A stretch of 64,000 nt of DNA, from NCBI GenBank assembly GCA_012861695.1, contig JAAOOA010000060.1, positions 2,572,071 through 2,636,070 of the forward strand, given 5' to 3'. Positions within the stretch are counted from its first letter, which is position 1; each line of letters starts with the position of its first letter. A program made the translations under genes and the position numbers. This stretch comes from Trematomus loennbergii (Eukaryota; Chordata; Actinopteri; Perciformes; Nototheniidae). The notes under the pieces are model-generated. The model saw only the letters and a program-made list of their open reading frames with translations, searched no databases and was not told the origin of the DNA. Shown here piece by piece: positions 12,701 to 22,547 of the stretch.

Positions 12701-14933
12701 ATATTTACTATATACTTGAACTTCTTATTTATTTTCGAAAGTTAGTTTACTTACCTAAAATGTTTCCTCCAATGATTATTAAAACAATAAATGTGCTGTG
12801 TTTTGCGATTATGCTCTTGTTTGCCAAGTGTATGATAGAAATGGTAAATGACTTCAATGCTTGTGTCATAAAAATATCAGTTGCTAACAAGGGACGAAAT
12901 AAACGACTAAACGTGCTGAACATAAACCGCCTTAGTGGTGGTGAGGTGAATTATATATATATTATATAAATATTTGTAACTATTTATTCCCCCGTATGAT
13001 TGCTTATGTTGTCTGTCCTACTGCCATGTTTTTAATGTTATGTATGTCTAGTTTTTGCACACTGGGACAGAGTTGCACTCTGAATCTCGTAGTACTTTTT
13101 CTATAATGACAATAAAGGCTTTACCTTAAAGTGGACCTATCATGCTATATTTGAATAATATAGTGTAGGACCATACCTATATAAGGCATATTTATACTTT
13201 TTTTTTCTTCAAAATACCAAACAGATCATGCATTTTAGCCATGCCTCATTTTGCTCAATTTGAAAAATGTTAGCTCTGTTTTTGCAAGGGCTGATTCTGT
13301 GAGAACAGCACCACCTACAGGCCTGGCATATGTACTACAGCGTCTCCAGCGCTTTCGAACGGCAATGGCCGTGGCTGTTCCTCCTGATAGGTGGAGAGTT
13401 GGCCCAATAGCCGTAGCGCCACTGTCCTGACGTCAGGACAGTGTTCAAATCTGGATCAGTTTTTATCAGATCCGTTGCAGCCCCTTTTTTAGAGATTTGG
13501 TATGGAGGAAAATAGAGAGGGTTGTTTTTCTGACACTTGGTGAGTTCCCTGGAACACCGGGGACACATATTCATGTATAAAAGACGTACAAAAGTGCATT
13601 TTGCATGATAGGTCCCCTTTAACTTAAGTCATGTGACCATGCTTTATAGCCTATTTATTTATGCTTCAACTATTATACAGTAATTTAAAGTTATTATTAT
13701 AAGTGTTCTAAATATATACTAGCTTGTGATTGACAGATTTGTCAGAGTTGTTTATTTGAACCATTGCATAATTTATTTATACATTCTCTAAGTTCATTGT
13801 AACATCTTAGAGGCATCGAGACACGTAGCATAAATACAAGAAGCCGGCAGCCAAATGGTCAAACTCAAGGCTTCAAAACCACACTCCACAAAACCAATGG
13901 TTAATGTGACGATGACTGCATGAAGATTCTTAGGCCCAATTCCAAACCACACCCTACCCACTCACCCTCCGTGATGGAGTGAACTCCGTCTGTAGTCACA
14001 CTCTCAGCTGAAAGAGGCTCCTCCTTCTTTCAGATGGAGGGAGTAAATACAGCTGCAAGCTTTGGACGAACTCCCCTCTCTCCGGCAGAAACAGGAAATG
14101 CCATAATACGTAACAACGGTCTCAAATCAGCATCTCTTGGATTAAGAATAACTAAAATAAAACTAAAAATCTTTTATGGCATATCTTTTTTGTAAACATA
14201 TTTTAGTTTTAAAATCTGATGTTTATAAGCTGCTTAGTTTTAGCAAAAGTCAGTGTAAATATACACAACTTTTACCCTTTTCTAGACTAGACATGAGTAA
14301 ATGATCCTAAGTTTAAACTAATACGAGGTAACCATGAAGTTATTAACATCTGTATGAAGATATTAAATAGCTCTTGTTGTGCAGTTTATCAATGAATGTT
14401 TCCACGGAACTATTAGTAAACAGCTTGATTCCTGACAGACACACCCGCGCTGAGTCCGGTCAGGTGGAGCAGCAGGTGAAGTCAGCACCGATGCAGACTC
14501 GCTGTTTGAGGGCTTCATAACCCACTCCCCCTCCACACTCGTTGGTTTGGAACAGCACTTAATGTGGCGGACCCTCCGCGCGAACGGAGGGTAGTGTGTA
14601 GGGTAGGGTGTAGGGGGCGGTTTGGAATTGGGCCATACACTCTATGGTCCCTACACCCTTGAATCATATCATTCAAACAAGAATAGCTTACAAACAGTGT
14701 TTATAATCTCTAAGTGTTTAGAATAGTTGTGTGCTGTGGTCATCATTTCCTCCCTCTTACTGATTTCTCCCTATTTACAGGTTCTCGGTGTCCATTTGAA
14801 CAAATGGACTCTGGACTGGCGACTAGGCTTGGCCTGCATCATCTTGTACGCCATCTTTCTCTGCATCTCCATCCTCATCGAGTTCAACGTCTTCATCTTC
14901 GTCAACCTGCCCATGTGTCGAGACATCCACTGA
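671..14933 (+). CDS. slc24a3: slc24a3 (NCKX3), 3' part of gene, twelve exons to stop codon
   Basis: K+-dependent Na+/Ca2+ exchanger of the plasma membrane (Ca2+ and K+ out, Na+ in). Exons: 671-774, 4268-4342, 5407-5432, 5503-5556, 5645-5778, 8525-8685, 10162-10425, 10515-10681, 11382-11496, 11632-11744, 12065-12130 and 14781-14933, all with GT-AG borders and matching phases. About 477 residues are present, against about 640 for the usual full protein. They cover the end of alpha-1 ([20 protein letters not shown]), loop membrane segments, the cytosolic loop with an acidic ENENEDNEN tract, and alpha-2 ([10 protein letters not shown] and [10 protein letters not shown], whose two Asp match the NCKX cation-binding Asp). 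NCKX3 is chosen over NCKX4 because of the [10 protein letters not shown] start, the [12 protein letters not shown] block and the acidic tract. The neighbouring rin2 agrees. One frameshift at 10249-10252 is probably a sequencing error. N-terminal exons are outside the window. Confidence 0.95.
2103..2434 (+). mobile_element. hAT-type MITE, TAGGGCTG family, copy 1 (complete)
   Basis: The 332-bp element has terminal inverted repeats TAGGGCTGTGC...GCACAGCCCTA and is flanked by a perfect 8-bp duplication, CTTTATAG, at 2095-2102 and 2435-2442. Inside are repeated ATCGTAATCG-type words and long A and T runs. There is no coding capacity. The 8-bp duplication and short inverted ends indicate mobilisation by a hAT transposase. 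It lies in a slc24a3 intron. Confidence 0.93.
2443..3740. other. slc24a3 intron sequence, nothing recognised
   Basis: AT-rich intron DNA between a MITE and a SINE. Short open frames here show no recognisable protein similarity and no conserved splice context. Confidence 0.5.
3741..3925 (+). mobile_element. tRNA-derived SINE, copy 1
   Basis: The head GGGAGGCGTGTGGTGCAGTG has an A-box-like TGGTGCAGTGGG. A B-box GTTCGAGTCCC follows near 3800, and then the body CAGTCAGCATGTCGTTGTGT. This matches the copy at 49727-49925. The tail here decays into ATGTAACATGTAATGT, and the stem-loop tail seen in copy 2 is missing. Confidence 0.82.
4268..4342 (+). CDS. slc24a3: slc24a3 exon, membrane segment after alpha-1
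   Basis: 25 whole codons, from [13 protein letters not shown] through [11 protein letters not shown]. Acceptor CCCTTGCAG and donor GTG|GTAAGA. It aligns with the LRDSIYYTLSVIALIV stretch of NCKX3. Confidence 0.93.
4420..5400. other. slc24a3 intron, no feature seen
   Basis: AT-rich intron sequence. No exon, repeat family or RNA gene was recognised. Confidence 0.5.
5407..5432 (+). CDS. slc24a3: slc24a3 micro-exon (26 bp)
   Basis: It encodes FIYDEEVC plus the first two bases of a Trp codon. Acceptor CTTTTTAG and donor CTG|GTGAGT. The next exon begins with the G that completes WW, as in the FIYDE...WWESL motif of the family. It is too short to be found as an open frame and was placed by family alignment and splice phase. 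Confidence 0.92.
5503..5556 (+). CDS. slc24a3: slc24a3 exon, [18 protein letters not shown] membrane segment
   Basis: Acceptor TTTGTGTGCAG and donor ATGAA|GTGAGT. It completes the Trp split with the micro-exon and encodes one hydrophobic helix. The final Lys codon is split with the next exon. The intron between the micro-exon and this exon is only 70 bp. Confidence 0.93.
5645..5778 (+). CDS. slc24a3: slc24a3 exon, start of large cytosolic loop
   Basis: It encodes [20 protein letters not shown] followed by an [11 protein letters not shown] stretch and ends ATAVLLKK. This matches the NCKX3 loop, which has NGL...CDATVVLLKK at the same place. Donor AAAG|GTAGAA. It joins the next exon through a split Ala codon. 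Confidence 0.93.
5779..8460. other. slc24a3 intron, no feature recognised
   Basis: 2.7 kb of intron. Several short frames lack any recognisable similarity. No clear inverted-repeat element was resolved by eye. Confidence 0.45.
8461..8510 (+). repeat. (GT)n microsatellite abutting a splice acceptor
   Basis: About 50 bp of GT repeat with three small interruptions, ending 14 bases before the AG at 8523-8524 of the next slc24a3 exon. The pyrimidine tract after it is only CTCGTTCTTTCT. Confidence 0.95.
8525..8685 (+). CDS. slc24a3: slc24a3 exon, conserved cytosolic-loop block
   Basis: It encodes [20 protein letters not shown], then [20 protein letters not shown] and [14 protein letters not shown]. 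The [12 protein letters not shown] stretch is typical of NCKX3 rather than NCKX4. Donor GAG|GTACAT. Confidence 0.94.
9135..9705 (+). mobile_element. hAT-type non-autonomous element, CAGCGTTTCC ends
   Basis: 571 bp with inverted ends CAGCGTTTCCGTT...AACGAAACACTG. It is flanked by an 8-bp duplication with one difference (GTGCACAC at 9127-9134, GTGTACAC at 9706-9713). No transposase frame survives. A block with a similar start, CAGAGTTCCCGTT, occurs at 21501. Confidence 0.8.
10162..10425 (+). CDS. slc24a3: slc24a3 exon, acidic cytosolic loop, with one frameshift
   Basis: It begins RQRLIN (frame 0) and ends [12 protein letters not shown]...PFKIP in another frame. In between, the first frame hits TAG at 10255-10257, just after the GGGG run at 10249-10252. 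Exon length is 264; phase with its neighbours needs one more base, which an extra G in that run would supply. The Glu/Asn/Asp tract built from GAGAAC-type hexamers matches the acidic loop of NCKX3. Confidence 0.9.
10515..10681 (+). CDS. slc24a3: slc24a3 exon, membrane segments before alpha-2
   Basis: It encodes [20 protein letters not shown] followed by [14 protein letters not shown] and SYIMVWM. These match the WPLSFVLYFTVPN...RWEKWFMV region of NCKX3. Acceptor CCCTCCAG and donor ATG|GTCAGT. Confidence 0.95.
11382..11496 (+). CDS. slc24a3: slc24a3 exon, first half of alpha-2 repeat
   Basis: It encodes [20 protein letters not shown] then [18 protein letters not shown]. The Asp in SVPD corresponds to the Ca2+/K+-liganding Asp of the family (Asp548 in NCKX2 numbering, from general knowledge). 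Donor CAAG|GTAAAC. Confidence 0.96.
11632..11744 (+). CDS. slc24a3: slc24a3 exon, second half of alpha-2 repeat
   Basis: It encodes [20 protein letters not shown] then [18 protein letters not shown]. The Asp of NVFD is the residue linked to K+ dependence in NCKX proteins. Acceptor TTGCCTCAG and donor ACC|GTGAGT. Confidence 0.96.
12065..12130 (+). CDS. slc24a3: slc24a3 exon, [22 protein letters not shown] segment
   Basis: 22 whole codons. Acceptor GTCTCCTCAG and donor ACA|GTAAGT. It encodes one hydrophobic helix near the C terminus and aligns closely with the [19 protein letters not shown] stretch of NCKX3. Confidence 0.95.
12313..12400 (+). mobile_element. LINE 3'-end-like fragment
   Basis: CAGGTCTCCTTGAAAAAGAG, then GATCTCAATGGG and TGGTTAAATAAAGGTTA, read like the recurrent 3' terminus of a teleost non-LTR retrotransposon. 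Only the tail is present. Family assignment is from memory of the pattern. Confidence 0.5.
12980..13125 (+). mobile_element. Possible LINE 3' tail ending ATGACAATAAAGGCTT
   Basis: It ends ATAATGACAATAAAGGCTTT just before a MITE. This is a common teleost non-LTR tail form. No coding part was found. The preceding 12.4-12.98 kb is AT-rich intron with no recognised feature. Confidence 0.4.
13126..13622 (+). mobile_element. TTAA-flanked MITE, subfamily A, short form, copy 1
   Basis: It starts TTAAAGTGGACCTATCATGC and ends GCATGATAGGTCCCCTTTAA, giving imperfect terminal inverted repeats of about 20 bp with TTAA on both sides. The inner block GATCCGTTGCAGCCCC is shared with the copies at 18546, 23726 and 33801. 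T2/Kolobok-like by its TTAAAGGRR-type end (inferred). Confidence 0.9.
13933..14634 (+). mobile_element. MITE with GGCCCAATTCCAAACC ends
   Basis: About 702 bp. Left end GGCCCAATTCCAAACCACAC; right end reads GGTTTGGAATTGGGCC. The inverted ends are extended by matching ACCCTAC/GTAGGGT words. No clear target duplication was found, so the superfamily is not assigned. It ends 146 bp before the last slc24a3 exon. Confidence 0.75.
14781..14933 (+). CDS. slc24a3: slc24a3 last coding exon with stop codon
   Basis: It encodes [20 protein letters not shown], then [16 protein letters not shown] and TGA at 14931-14933. The EFNVF.FVNLPMC ending is the C terminus of NCKX3/4. Acceptor CTATTTACAG. Confidence 0.96.
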   Translation, partial: VLGVHLNKWTLDWRLGLACIILYAIFLCISILIEFNVFIFVNLPMCRDIH

Positions 14934-15268
14934 CCCCCTTCTCTCTCTTCTGTCTTCTTGTTCCTCATGTCCATGGAGGAAACCTCACATGGCTTCCAGA
15001 TTCTCTGCACCCTGAAACCTTTTACTTTTAGACGAGCTCTATATGATTTATCTTTGGTGCAATACACACAAGACAGAAGACAGAGGACTTTTTTTGGACC
15101 CGACGGAGGCGTGAAGAGAGAGTCCCAGCACCGGGAGGTTGGCTGGAGTGTGTGAACACCGACAGGACTGATGCTGCAGGAGCTGCTACTGTAACTGACG
15201 GAGGAAAGAGGGATATCCTGCGGAGCCATTTCTAGCTGGATTGTTTGTTACTCTTTGTACAAGTTTGG

Positions 15269-15274
15269 AATAAA
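15269..15274 (+). terminator. Candidate proximal polyadenylation signal
   Basis: AATAAA 336 bases after the slc24a3 stop codon. First of several candidates. Confidence 0.5.
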
Positions 15275-15815
15275 AGCACACAATTAAGGTATTTTTAAGT
15301 CAAAAACAGGCTGTATATATATTTGAAGATGATATAATAGTAGCTGATATATGGGATTCTCTTATGCACAACTGGATCAGTCTTGCAAGCTGTACGATCC
15401 AGTGACTATTTTGTGATTTCAGAAATACTCTCCAAATGCTTTGCCATGTCTGGATGCTCAGTACCTGCGGACACAGCATGCTGTACGAGCCCCAAGTCAA
15501 CTTTAGCTTTGCACTGACGGAATCCACATATTTAACACTTTCCACATATTCTACAGGCTTATCCACGACACATAGGCTTTATTTTCCTTTGGTGAAACCC
15601 ACATAGGGAAGGGATCTGCCTGTCACTGGCATCCAGCACTGTCACTTTATTGATTATTCTCTCATTGCAAAGCGTCTACAGGTACTCTAAACATATAACT
15701 ACTGACTTTAGAGCTCCCTCTATTGTACATATTTAAGAATTAGATTTTGAGTTGAGTTTAACAATGTTACTTCTTAAAGCCAAAAGTATTTATAGAATAG
15801 TAGGAGTACTTAAGA

Positions 15816-15931
<116 letters not shown>

Positions 15932-16251
15932 GAGAGGACCCTTAGGACATCACTGTTGCTGGGAAGACATAATCATGATTTATTTATGAATTAATTTATT
16001 CAAAGATCGTGTCTTACCGCCAGTTCCCGCCCTTTGGATCGTGTACAGTGTATTTTAACGGGACTCTTTGAATACTGTACAGTGTACTGTATATAATATA
16101 ATCTGAGTACTGGAAACTGATTTGATGTTGTTTATATTTAAGAATAGATAATTTATAAGTTTTGTATAGTTTGAAAAGATATTGCAACATTTGTATATTG
16201 GCACAAACCCGGTGTTTTTTCGACGATGATGCACGAGAGTCTTTAACGTGG

Positions 16252-16257
16252 AATAAA
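16252..16257 (+). terminator. Candidate polyadenylation signal
   Basis: AATAAA followed within 20 bases by GT-rich TGATGTGTGATGGTTGTGGG, a good downstream element. Confidence 0.5.
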
Positions 16258-16962
16258 TGATGTGTGATGGTTGTGGGAGATTGACTTTCCGATAAGGAAG
16301 TCCGTTCTTTGAACTTTCACAACATAACGTTTCTTAAAACACTGCTTTAACTCTTGTTCCATCACTTGTATTTTGGAGGCTTCAAAGCTAACTTGTTGCT
16401 ATTCTCCTGCTTGTCTTTGAGACAAAAAACACCTTTGTCAGCAGTATTGCCTCTCTGTTTCAGCATGTGTTCAAAATTACAAATGTGGAAGATATTTTTA
16501 TTTGATCTTAGTTTTTAGCTGAAGAATTGTAATGCTCATAGGGTTAATTAAAAGTGTCCTTCTGCGGCCACAAGAGAGCGCTGTTAAGCCGTGTTTAATA
16601 TTCACAGATTATTATACGGGAAGTGGCTTTGGTATATTTTCAGGTAGAGATAAATACTGGTGGGTTTGCATGCCTCTTCCATGATTCCGATTATTTTGTG
16701 TGTAATTTAAATGCATTTCAAGATGAAAAAAGTATTGTACATATCAGAGGGATATGCTATTAGAAACAGATGTTGAAATAACTTCTGATGAGCAGTTATA
16801 TTCCACATATATACTGTATTTAGAATGTAGGCCTGCAACAGTTCGGCTAATTAATGTCGTGTTATGCTCATGTCTTCAACGGTGTGTAAATCCTATTTGT
16901 TGTTGATGAGGACCTCTGGGCAGAGTTCAGAGAGAGGAAGATGTTCCCAGTGGTCTTCTTGC

Positions 16963-16968
16963 AATAAA
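16963..16968 (+). terminator. Candidate distal polyadenylation signal
   Basis: AATAAA in GCAATAAACTGATTTACACA. Another AATAAA follows at 17030. Either could end the long slc24a3 transcript. Confidence 0.5.
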
Positions 16969-17040
16969 CTGATTTACACACACTGATGACTTCTGATTAC
17001 CTTCCTGTTTCACAGCAACCTATCAGAACAATAAAGTGAG

Positions 17041-17800
17041 ACACATACTGTTCACAGCATACTTGTCTTCACTTTTTTCGAGGGTCTAATAAAAACACAA
17101 TTTTTTTTACAGTAAATGCACAAATCATAATTTTAAGCTGAACTTGTCTCTAAAGTCAATTTTTAATACCGTATGTGTTCTTTTTAAAAATTATTATTAT
17201 TGATGCATTAATGGTAATGTTATGCTAATTTAAACCACTACCCACTGCTGGGTGTTTGGTGAAATCTCCCTTAAAGATGAACTCAATTATTATTATCACT
17301 AACTCAGCATTTTCATTTTTTTATTATAACATTGTTTAGCTATTTATGTTGGTTTCCTGCCATATTTGTGTTTGGTTCACTGACACTGCTCACTTCTTTC
17401 TGCTCTGATAAACCCTCTGGAAACTCTCCAGAACCAAGAGAGACTTCTCAAGAGCGAGATCATTTTCTTAAGTTTGAAGAACAGCTGCCAAGAATACAAA
17501 TTAATTACTTGATAATAAATCTTAGGTCATATTAAACATACATGTAGGCATTCATAATAATTGATTACATTTGATGTAAATTAATATTTGCTTTTTGTAA
17601 ATAAATGTCTTTTTTTTTTACTGTATTTACTTCTGTATTACTTTCCCTCTGCCTGTTTCCCCTATTTACTGTATATCAGAAAACGTATTTATTGATGTAT
17701 TATTTTACTTAAAAACATCAGGGGTAAATAGGTACACATACAAAAAAAGTAAAATAAAAAATCAACATTTCATGGTAAAATGCAAAGTCAAGGTGAGAAT
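17041..17800. other. slc24a3-rin2 intergenic spacer
   Basis: AT-rich 0.8-kb spacer with no recognised gene or repeat. Short frames here look spurious. Confidence 0.5.
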
Positions 17801-17809
17801 CGTCATCAC

Positions 17810-17860
17810 CTCCTCAGCCAATCAGGAGGAGGCGTCAGATTACCGCGTCTCTGCTCTCTC
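17810..17860 (+). promoter_or_regulatory. Putative rin2 promoter with CCAAT box
   Basis: CCAAT at 17818-17822 precedes a GC-richer stretch and a long pyrimidine tract (CTCTGCTCTCTCTCGCTCTC, about 17850), a plausible TATA-less initiator region. It sits immediately before the first rin2 exon. Confidence 0.45.
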
Positions 17861-18075
17861 TCGCTCTCTCGCTCGTCTTTCTCCCCAAGCGCTGAGACCC
17901 ATCCCGGTGTCGGTGTGTCCGGCGGTGAACCATAACAGGGCGGCCGGGACAGTGGTGTTTCTCGGTGTCAGCTGAAAACAGACCGTTAACAGAGCAGCGG
18001 ACATGCCTCCTCTCCTCCATGGAGCCGAACCGGACCGCAGTCCGCTGTAGTTCTGCCGCAGTGAACCACTTTGAG
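17850..18075 (+). other. rin2: rin2 non-coding first exon (5' UTR)
   Basis: GC-rich sequence amid AT-rich DNA, ending in a consensus donor TTTGAG|GTGAGT at 18076. It has two upstream ATGs: 18003 (15 codons to TAG) and 18019 (19 codons, open to the donor). If spliced directly to the acceptor at 30809, the second frame stops after four codons. Both are therefore upstream ORFs rather than the protein start. The exact transcription start is not known. Confidence 0.6.
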
Positions 18076-18545
18076 GTGAGTCAAGATGTCTTTGTGCAGC
18101 ACGAGACCCTGGACCATGACTCCCGCTTCTAACAACATGAAGTGTTTTCACATACTGACCATAACTTTGATACAACTCTGCCTCTTGTGACATTGTGTTG
18201 CACTGAGTTTAAGACCTGTTGTTCATTAAGTGGACTAAAACTGATGTATTATCCAAAGTGGAAAGCACTTTAAAAGTTGGAAGCAGCTTAATTCCTCTGC
18301 ATTTAATGGATCAAATATTGTTTTGAACAGTGGTGTAATGTAAGTACATTGACTCAAGTACTGTACTTACTGTAAGTAAACAAATGAGGTACTTGTACTT
18401 TACTTGAGGTTTTTTATATTTTGCTACTTTATACTTCACACACATTTTTTAGGCAGATGCTGCACTTTTTACTCCACTTAATTTATTTTACATATTTAGT
18501 TACTAGTTACTTTGCAGATTGAGGTTTTTAATACAAAATATAAAG

Positions 18546-19500
18546 TTAAAGTGGACCTATCATGCTATATTTAAATGATATATTGTAGGGCCATACCTAT
18601 ATAAGGTATATTTATACGTTTCTGTTTTCAAAATACCAAACAGATCATGCATTTTAGCCATGCCTCATTTCGCTCTATGTGCTGTTTGCTGTCTATGGGT
18701 CTGATTCTGCTGACCACGCCCCCCTGCAGGAGAGGGGAGCCGTGCTCTGATCAGCTGCTGGGCTGTCAGAAGAGGGGGAGAAAAAGAGATCTCCGTCCTC
18801 CGTGTTTTATTATATAGAGTCGTTATTCATTTGTTTTAAAGCTCAATAAATAACAAAGAAGACCTTTGACCGGCACTTTTCTAATTTTGTCCGGAAGATT
18901 TAAACTTTAACGGACATCTTGACCAGCGAAAGAAACTGAAACTGAAACTCTGCCGCACGGTCCCCTCGTTCCTTGGAAGAGGCGGAGAGGTGGGTGTTTG
19001 TCATCTGCTGGTGGACTAACCGGAGAGAATTACAGTGCTTGCCTCGACGGGGAGGGATTGCATTGAATTAGCAGCAGGAGCAAACGCTTGCCTCGGGGAG
19101 GGAGAAAAAAAGCCACAGCGGAGAATAAACAGAAGCGTAACCATGGTAACTATGGGCGGGAAGTCTTCTTCGCTGCTTTTGTGGCAGACTACAGCGCCAC
19201 TTACAGGCCTGGCATATGTACTACAGCGTCTCCAGCGCTTTCGAGCGGCAATGGCCGGCCGTGGCCCAACCCCACATTCCCCTGATAGGTGGAGAGTTGG
19301 CCCAATAGCCGTAGCGCCACCGTCCTGACGTCAGGACAGTGTTCAAATCAGGATCAGTTTTTATCAGATCCGTTGCAGCCCCTTTTTTAGAGATTTGGGT
19401 ATGGAGGAAAATAGAGAGGGTGAGTTCCCTGGAACACCGGGGACATATTCATGTGTAAAAGACGTACAAAAGTGCATTTTGCATGATAGGTCCCCTTTAA
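18546..19500 (+). mobile_element. TTAA-flanked MITE, subfamily A, long form, copy 2
   Basis: Same ends as the copy at 13126, but 955 bp long. The extra interior is shared, in reverse, with 33801-34788. It includes a block at about 18836-18925 that also occurs outside this family at 21528-21625. It lies in rin2 intron 1. Confidence 0.9.
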
Positions 19501-19504
19501 TTCA

Positions 19505-19955
19505 AGTACTTGGCCATTGTGTGTGCAACATTGAAGTGATGCCAACCCCGCTGTAGGCCATCTCCTCATTATCTGTAATAAGCCCGACTACTGTGGTGTC
19601 ATCTGCAAATGTAATTATGATGTTATGATGTTGATGGGGGTGCAGTCATGGGTGAAAAGTGTGAAGAGCATAGGGCTAAGCACACAGCCTTGTGGCGTTC
19701 CTGTGTTTAGGATGCGGGTGGATGATGTGTGCTTACCGATTCTGACTTGTTGTGGTCGATCTGAAAGAAAGTCCATGAGCCATGAGCACAGCGAAGAACC
19801 AAGGCCAAGGTTGTCCAGTTTGCTGACCAGTTTTGGGGGATAACAGTGTTGAATGGAGCTGAAATCCACAAACAGCATCCTCACATAACTGTTTGGTTCT
19901 TCCAGGTGTGTCAGAGCGCCGTGGAGAGCTGACGTGTATGAAACATGCTGCATTC
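19505..19955 (-). pseudogene. LINE reverse-transcriptase fragment
   Basis: Minus-strand reading gives FVDFSS, then STRILNTGTPQGCVLSPMLF, and in another frame FADDTTVVGLITDN. These are the palm motifs of a non-LTR reverse transcriptase (GxPQG and (F/Y)ADD). A frameshift lies between the GTPQG block and the ADD block, and both gene ends are missing, so this is a dead, truncated copy. Clade is uncertain (Rex1/CR1/L2-like). It abuts the right end of the MITE at 18546-19500. Confidence 0.85.
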
Positions 19956-19959
19956 CAAC

Positions 19960-21220
19960 TTCAACCTTAATATGTTAATAAAGTATTAATTTCCAACAAT
20001 GTACACATAGTATAGATAGCCAATGCTATAATATTGAAAATGTTTGTAGCTGAAGCTTCATAACAAATGTCACTTAGTCAATACATTTGCAGACCCTTGG
20101 ATTTAAAATTGTTATAAAATACATTATGCTAAAATATAAATTTGAACTAAAAATAAACATCTTCCCATGCTCGCCTAAAAGTCAGACTGCCCTTTCTAGA
20201 ACAAAAAGTACACAGAGCTCCCTCAATTCTGCCCTCATCATTTTCAAACAGTCCCTTACTTGTTTTTTCCATGTATTATAATTCAGTGTTTCGAGTAATG
20301 AGAATAGATGAACATGTTGCAACAACCTCCTCTCCTGAGGTGATGATTTTACATCAGAAATATGTGAGACCCGTCTGAACCTGACTGAAAACAACATGTT
20401 ACAGACTCTCCTGCAGCTCAGATATAGTTTAGGCCTCTCTTATTTTTCTAAACAAGCAGTAGTCTGATGTTTATCGATGTAAGGAAGGAGCCAATTTCCT
20501 AATTTAAGCTGCTTTGGAATCTGTTCGAGAGATTAGCTTCACTGCAGAAACCAGGCTTTTTGGCACGAAGAGCCCTCGTTATGTGCTTCCATATGAAAAT
20601 GCATCAGCAGTGAGGTATTTAAATAAAAAAAGACTTGCCATAACATGATTAGTTTTGGGAGTTTTTCGAGTTTTTTGTCCGCTGTGATCTTCAAAAGACA
20701 GCTAATGCTGCCTTTGCTTTCTTTTGGGTGTTTTATATTTACATTCCTAAAGACATGTTTCAGACTTTTCTGCTTTAAATATCCGATTTGTAAAGTAAAC
20801 TTTCGCCAAACCACTTCTCTCTATACGTTCGAGGCAGAACCCCGAACTCCACAGGTTTATGAAAAGTGATGTCATCGTGGCTGGATGAGGAAGCAGCCTC
20901 TCAGGTTACCGCGGTGATTCAACTCTCCCTGTGGGGGATGTTAACACTGAGCGCTTTCACAGGAGCCACACTGATGTCTGCTGTAACTCTGCAGCATCAC
21001 GTCTAACACTGGAGCTCTGCTGTTTCTTTTTCTGCCAACTGAACTGACTTTCAGCTTTATGCATCAATAAAGACCATGTTAGAGAGCTTTGTTGAAAACC
21101 TTATTTTGTAGGTTTACCCGAAAGTAAGCTTCGCAAGGGCACCCTCGACAAAAAGTCAAGGGGATTATTCCGTTGAATTTCGTAATATTGCAGAAAATAA
21201 GATTTGTGGCAAACCCACCC
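19960..21220. other. rin2 intron 1 sequence, no feature recognised
   Basis: AT-rich intron. Short open frames of 60-90 codons show no recognisable domains. Confidence 0.45.
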
Positions 21221-21225
21221 TCATA

Positions 21226-21481
21226 TGCCCCTTTCACACCAACGCGGTCCAGGGCCGGTTCGGAGCTAGAGCCTGATAAGCACCGGTCCCCAATTGTTGT
21301 TGTTGTAGCGCTGTTGGGGAGAAAATCAGCGACGTAAACGGTGACGTCATGACGCAGCAGCGGCAGCACCACTCGGGGTCTGGGCGGTGTGAACAAAACG
21401 GGGGCTGAAAAGAAAAACCGGTTCCGAACCAGAAGAGCGCAAGCACAGAGCTAGAACGGGAACCTTGGTGTGAAAGGGGCA
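21226..21481 (+). mobile_element. Harbinger-like MITE, short copy
   Basis: 256 bp with inverted ends TGCCCCTTTCACACCAACGC...TTGGTGTGAAAGGGGCA. It is flanked by ATA on both sides (21223-21225 and 21482-21484). The same ends occur on the 1.1-kb copy at 26583, which is flanked by TAA. The 3-bp duplications fit the PIF/Harbinger type. Confidence 0.85.
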
Positions 21482-21500
21482 ATAGTCTAGTTGTCAGCTC

Positions 21501-21640
21501 CAGAGTTCCCGTTAGAATATTTTTTTTGCCGGTCAAAATGTCCGTTAAAGTTAAATCTTCTGGACAAAATTAGAAAAGTGCCGGTCAAAGGTCTTCTTTG
21601 TTATTTATTGAGCTTTAAAACAAATTGATATGAATCGATA
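21501..21640 (+). mobile_element. hAT-like 5'-end fragment
   Basis: It begins CAGAGTTCCCGTTAG, similar to the hAT element end at 9135. It carries the block GCCGGTCAAAATGTCCGTTA also found inside the long subfamily-A MITEs. No right end was found. Confidence 0.5.
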
Positions 21641-22120
21641 TTAAACAAACTAATTATAGTAGATTAACTACATTATTCAAAGTGTACAGTAACTTACAAT
21701 AACACGGGAATAATAAACGGAGCGCTCTCTCCTTCTGCTGACAGCCCGCCAGTATCATGCAGATGACTGTGATGTGGTGGATGAAGTCGAGGGGGCACGC
21801 TCGTGAACTGTGCAGGTGGGGGGGGGGAGCCTCGCTGCAGGGAAACTGTAGAACTCTGTCGCCTGTCAGCACAACTGAAATGATGACGTTTAAAAAAAAG
21901 CGGGGCGAGCCGGCCGTCTGTGATTCTGCAGAACACACAGATGGCCAGTCCGCCCCTGCTGCACTGTACTTCTTTTTGTTCCACGTCGGACTCCTTAACT
22001 CAAAGTATTTCCAAACAGCGGAATTAGTTGTACCTTTCTTGTTCACGAGTCACTGACAACTATTGTCACTGACAACCTGGCCGAGAGGGCTTTTATGGAG
22101 GGGCGAAACCGCACTCAGCT

Positions 22121-22213
22121 AAATAATCGTTTTATTTCGATTACGTTGTTTTCGTAATCGTTGCAAGCCAAAATCGTAATCGAGATTAAAATACGATTAG
22201 TTGCACAGCCCTA
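22121..22213 (-). mobile_element. hAT-type MITE, TAGGGCTG family, truncated
   Basis: Reverse-orientation end of the family, starting AAATAATCGTTTTATTTCGA and ending GCACAGCCCTA. The other end is missing. Confidence 0.85.
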
Positions 22214-22547
22214 ACATGTATTATAGTCTATGGGGACAATATTTAAAAATGGTTTGGCCGGTTTGGAGTGGTTTTGGAGTTAATGAGGATGTTGAATCTA
22301 TTTCTAATATTTTCAGTATTAAAAAGGTGAGTTTAAACCAGAAAATGCCAATATTTGTACTCTCTGTTTTGGGTCGATCTGGAAGATTTAGGGGACTCTG
22401 GATCGTTTGGATTGGAAAGATTACCTATGTATTTGAAAAAAATCCACAGAGTGCAAATATGTCCACTTTTGGGTTAAAACTGCAATTTTTGATCCTGAAC
22501 ATTTCAGAAATTGCTGGTAACTGACTACTTATGTTACATACACGTTT

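Noticed and set aside
671..14933. slc24a4 (NCKX4) as identity
   Set aside because: The [10 protein letters not shown] start, [12 protein letters not shown], the CDAT.VLLKK loop and the acidic Glu/Asn tract fit NCKX3 better. The neighbour is rin2, not rin3.
14771..15229. 152-codon minus-strand frame
   Set aside because: It is antisense to the last slc24a3 exon and its 3' UTR; a shadow of real coding sequence.
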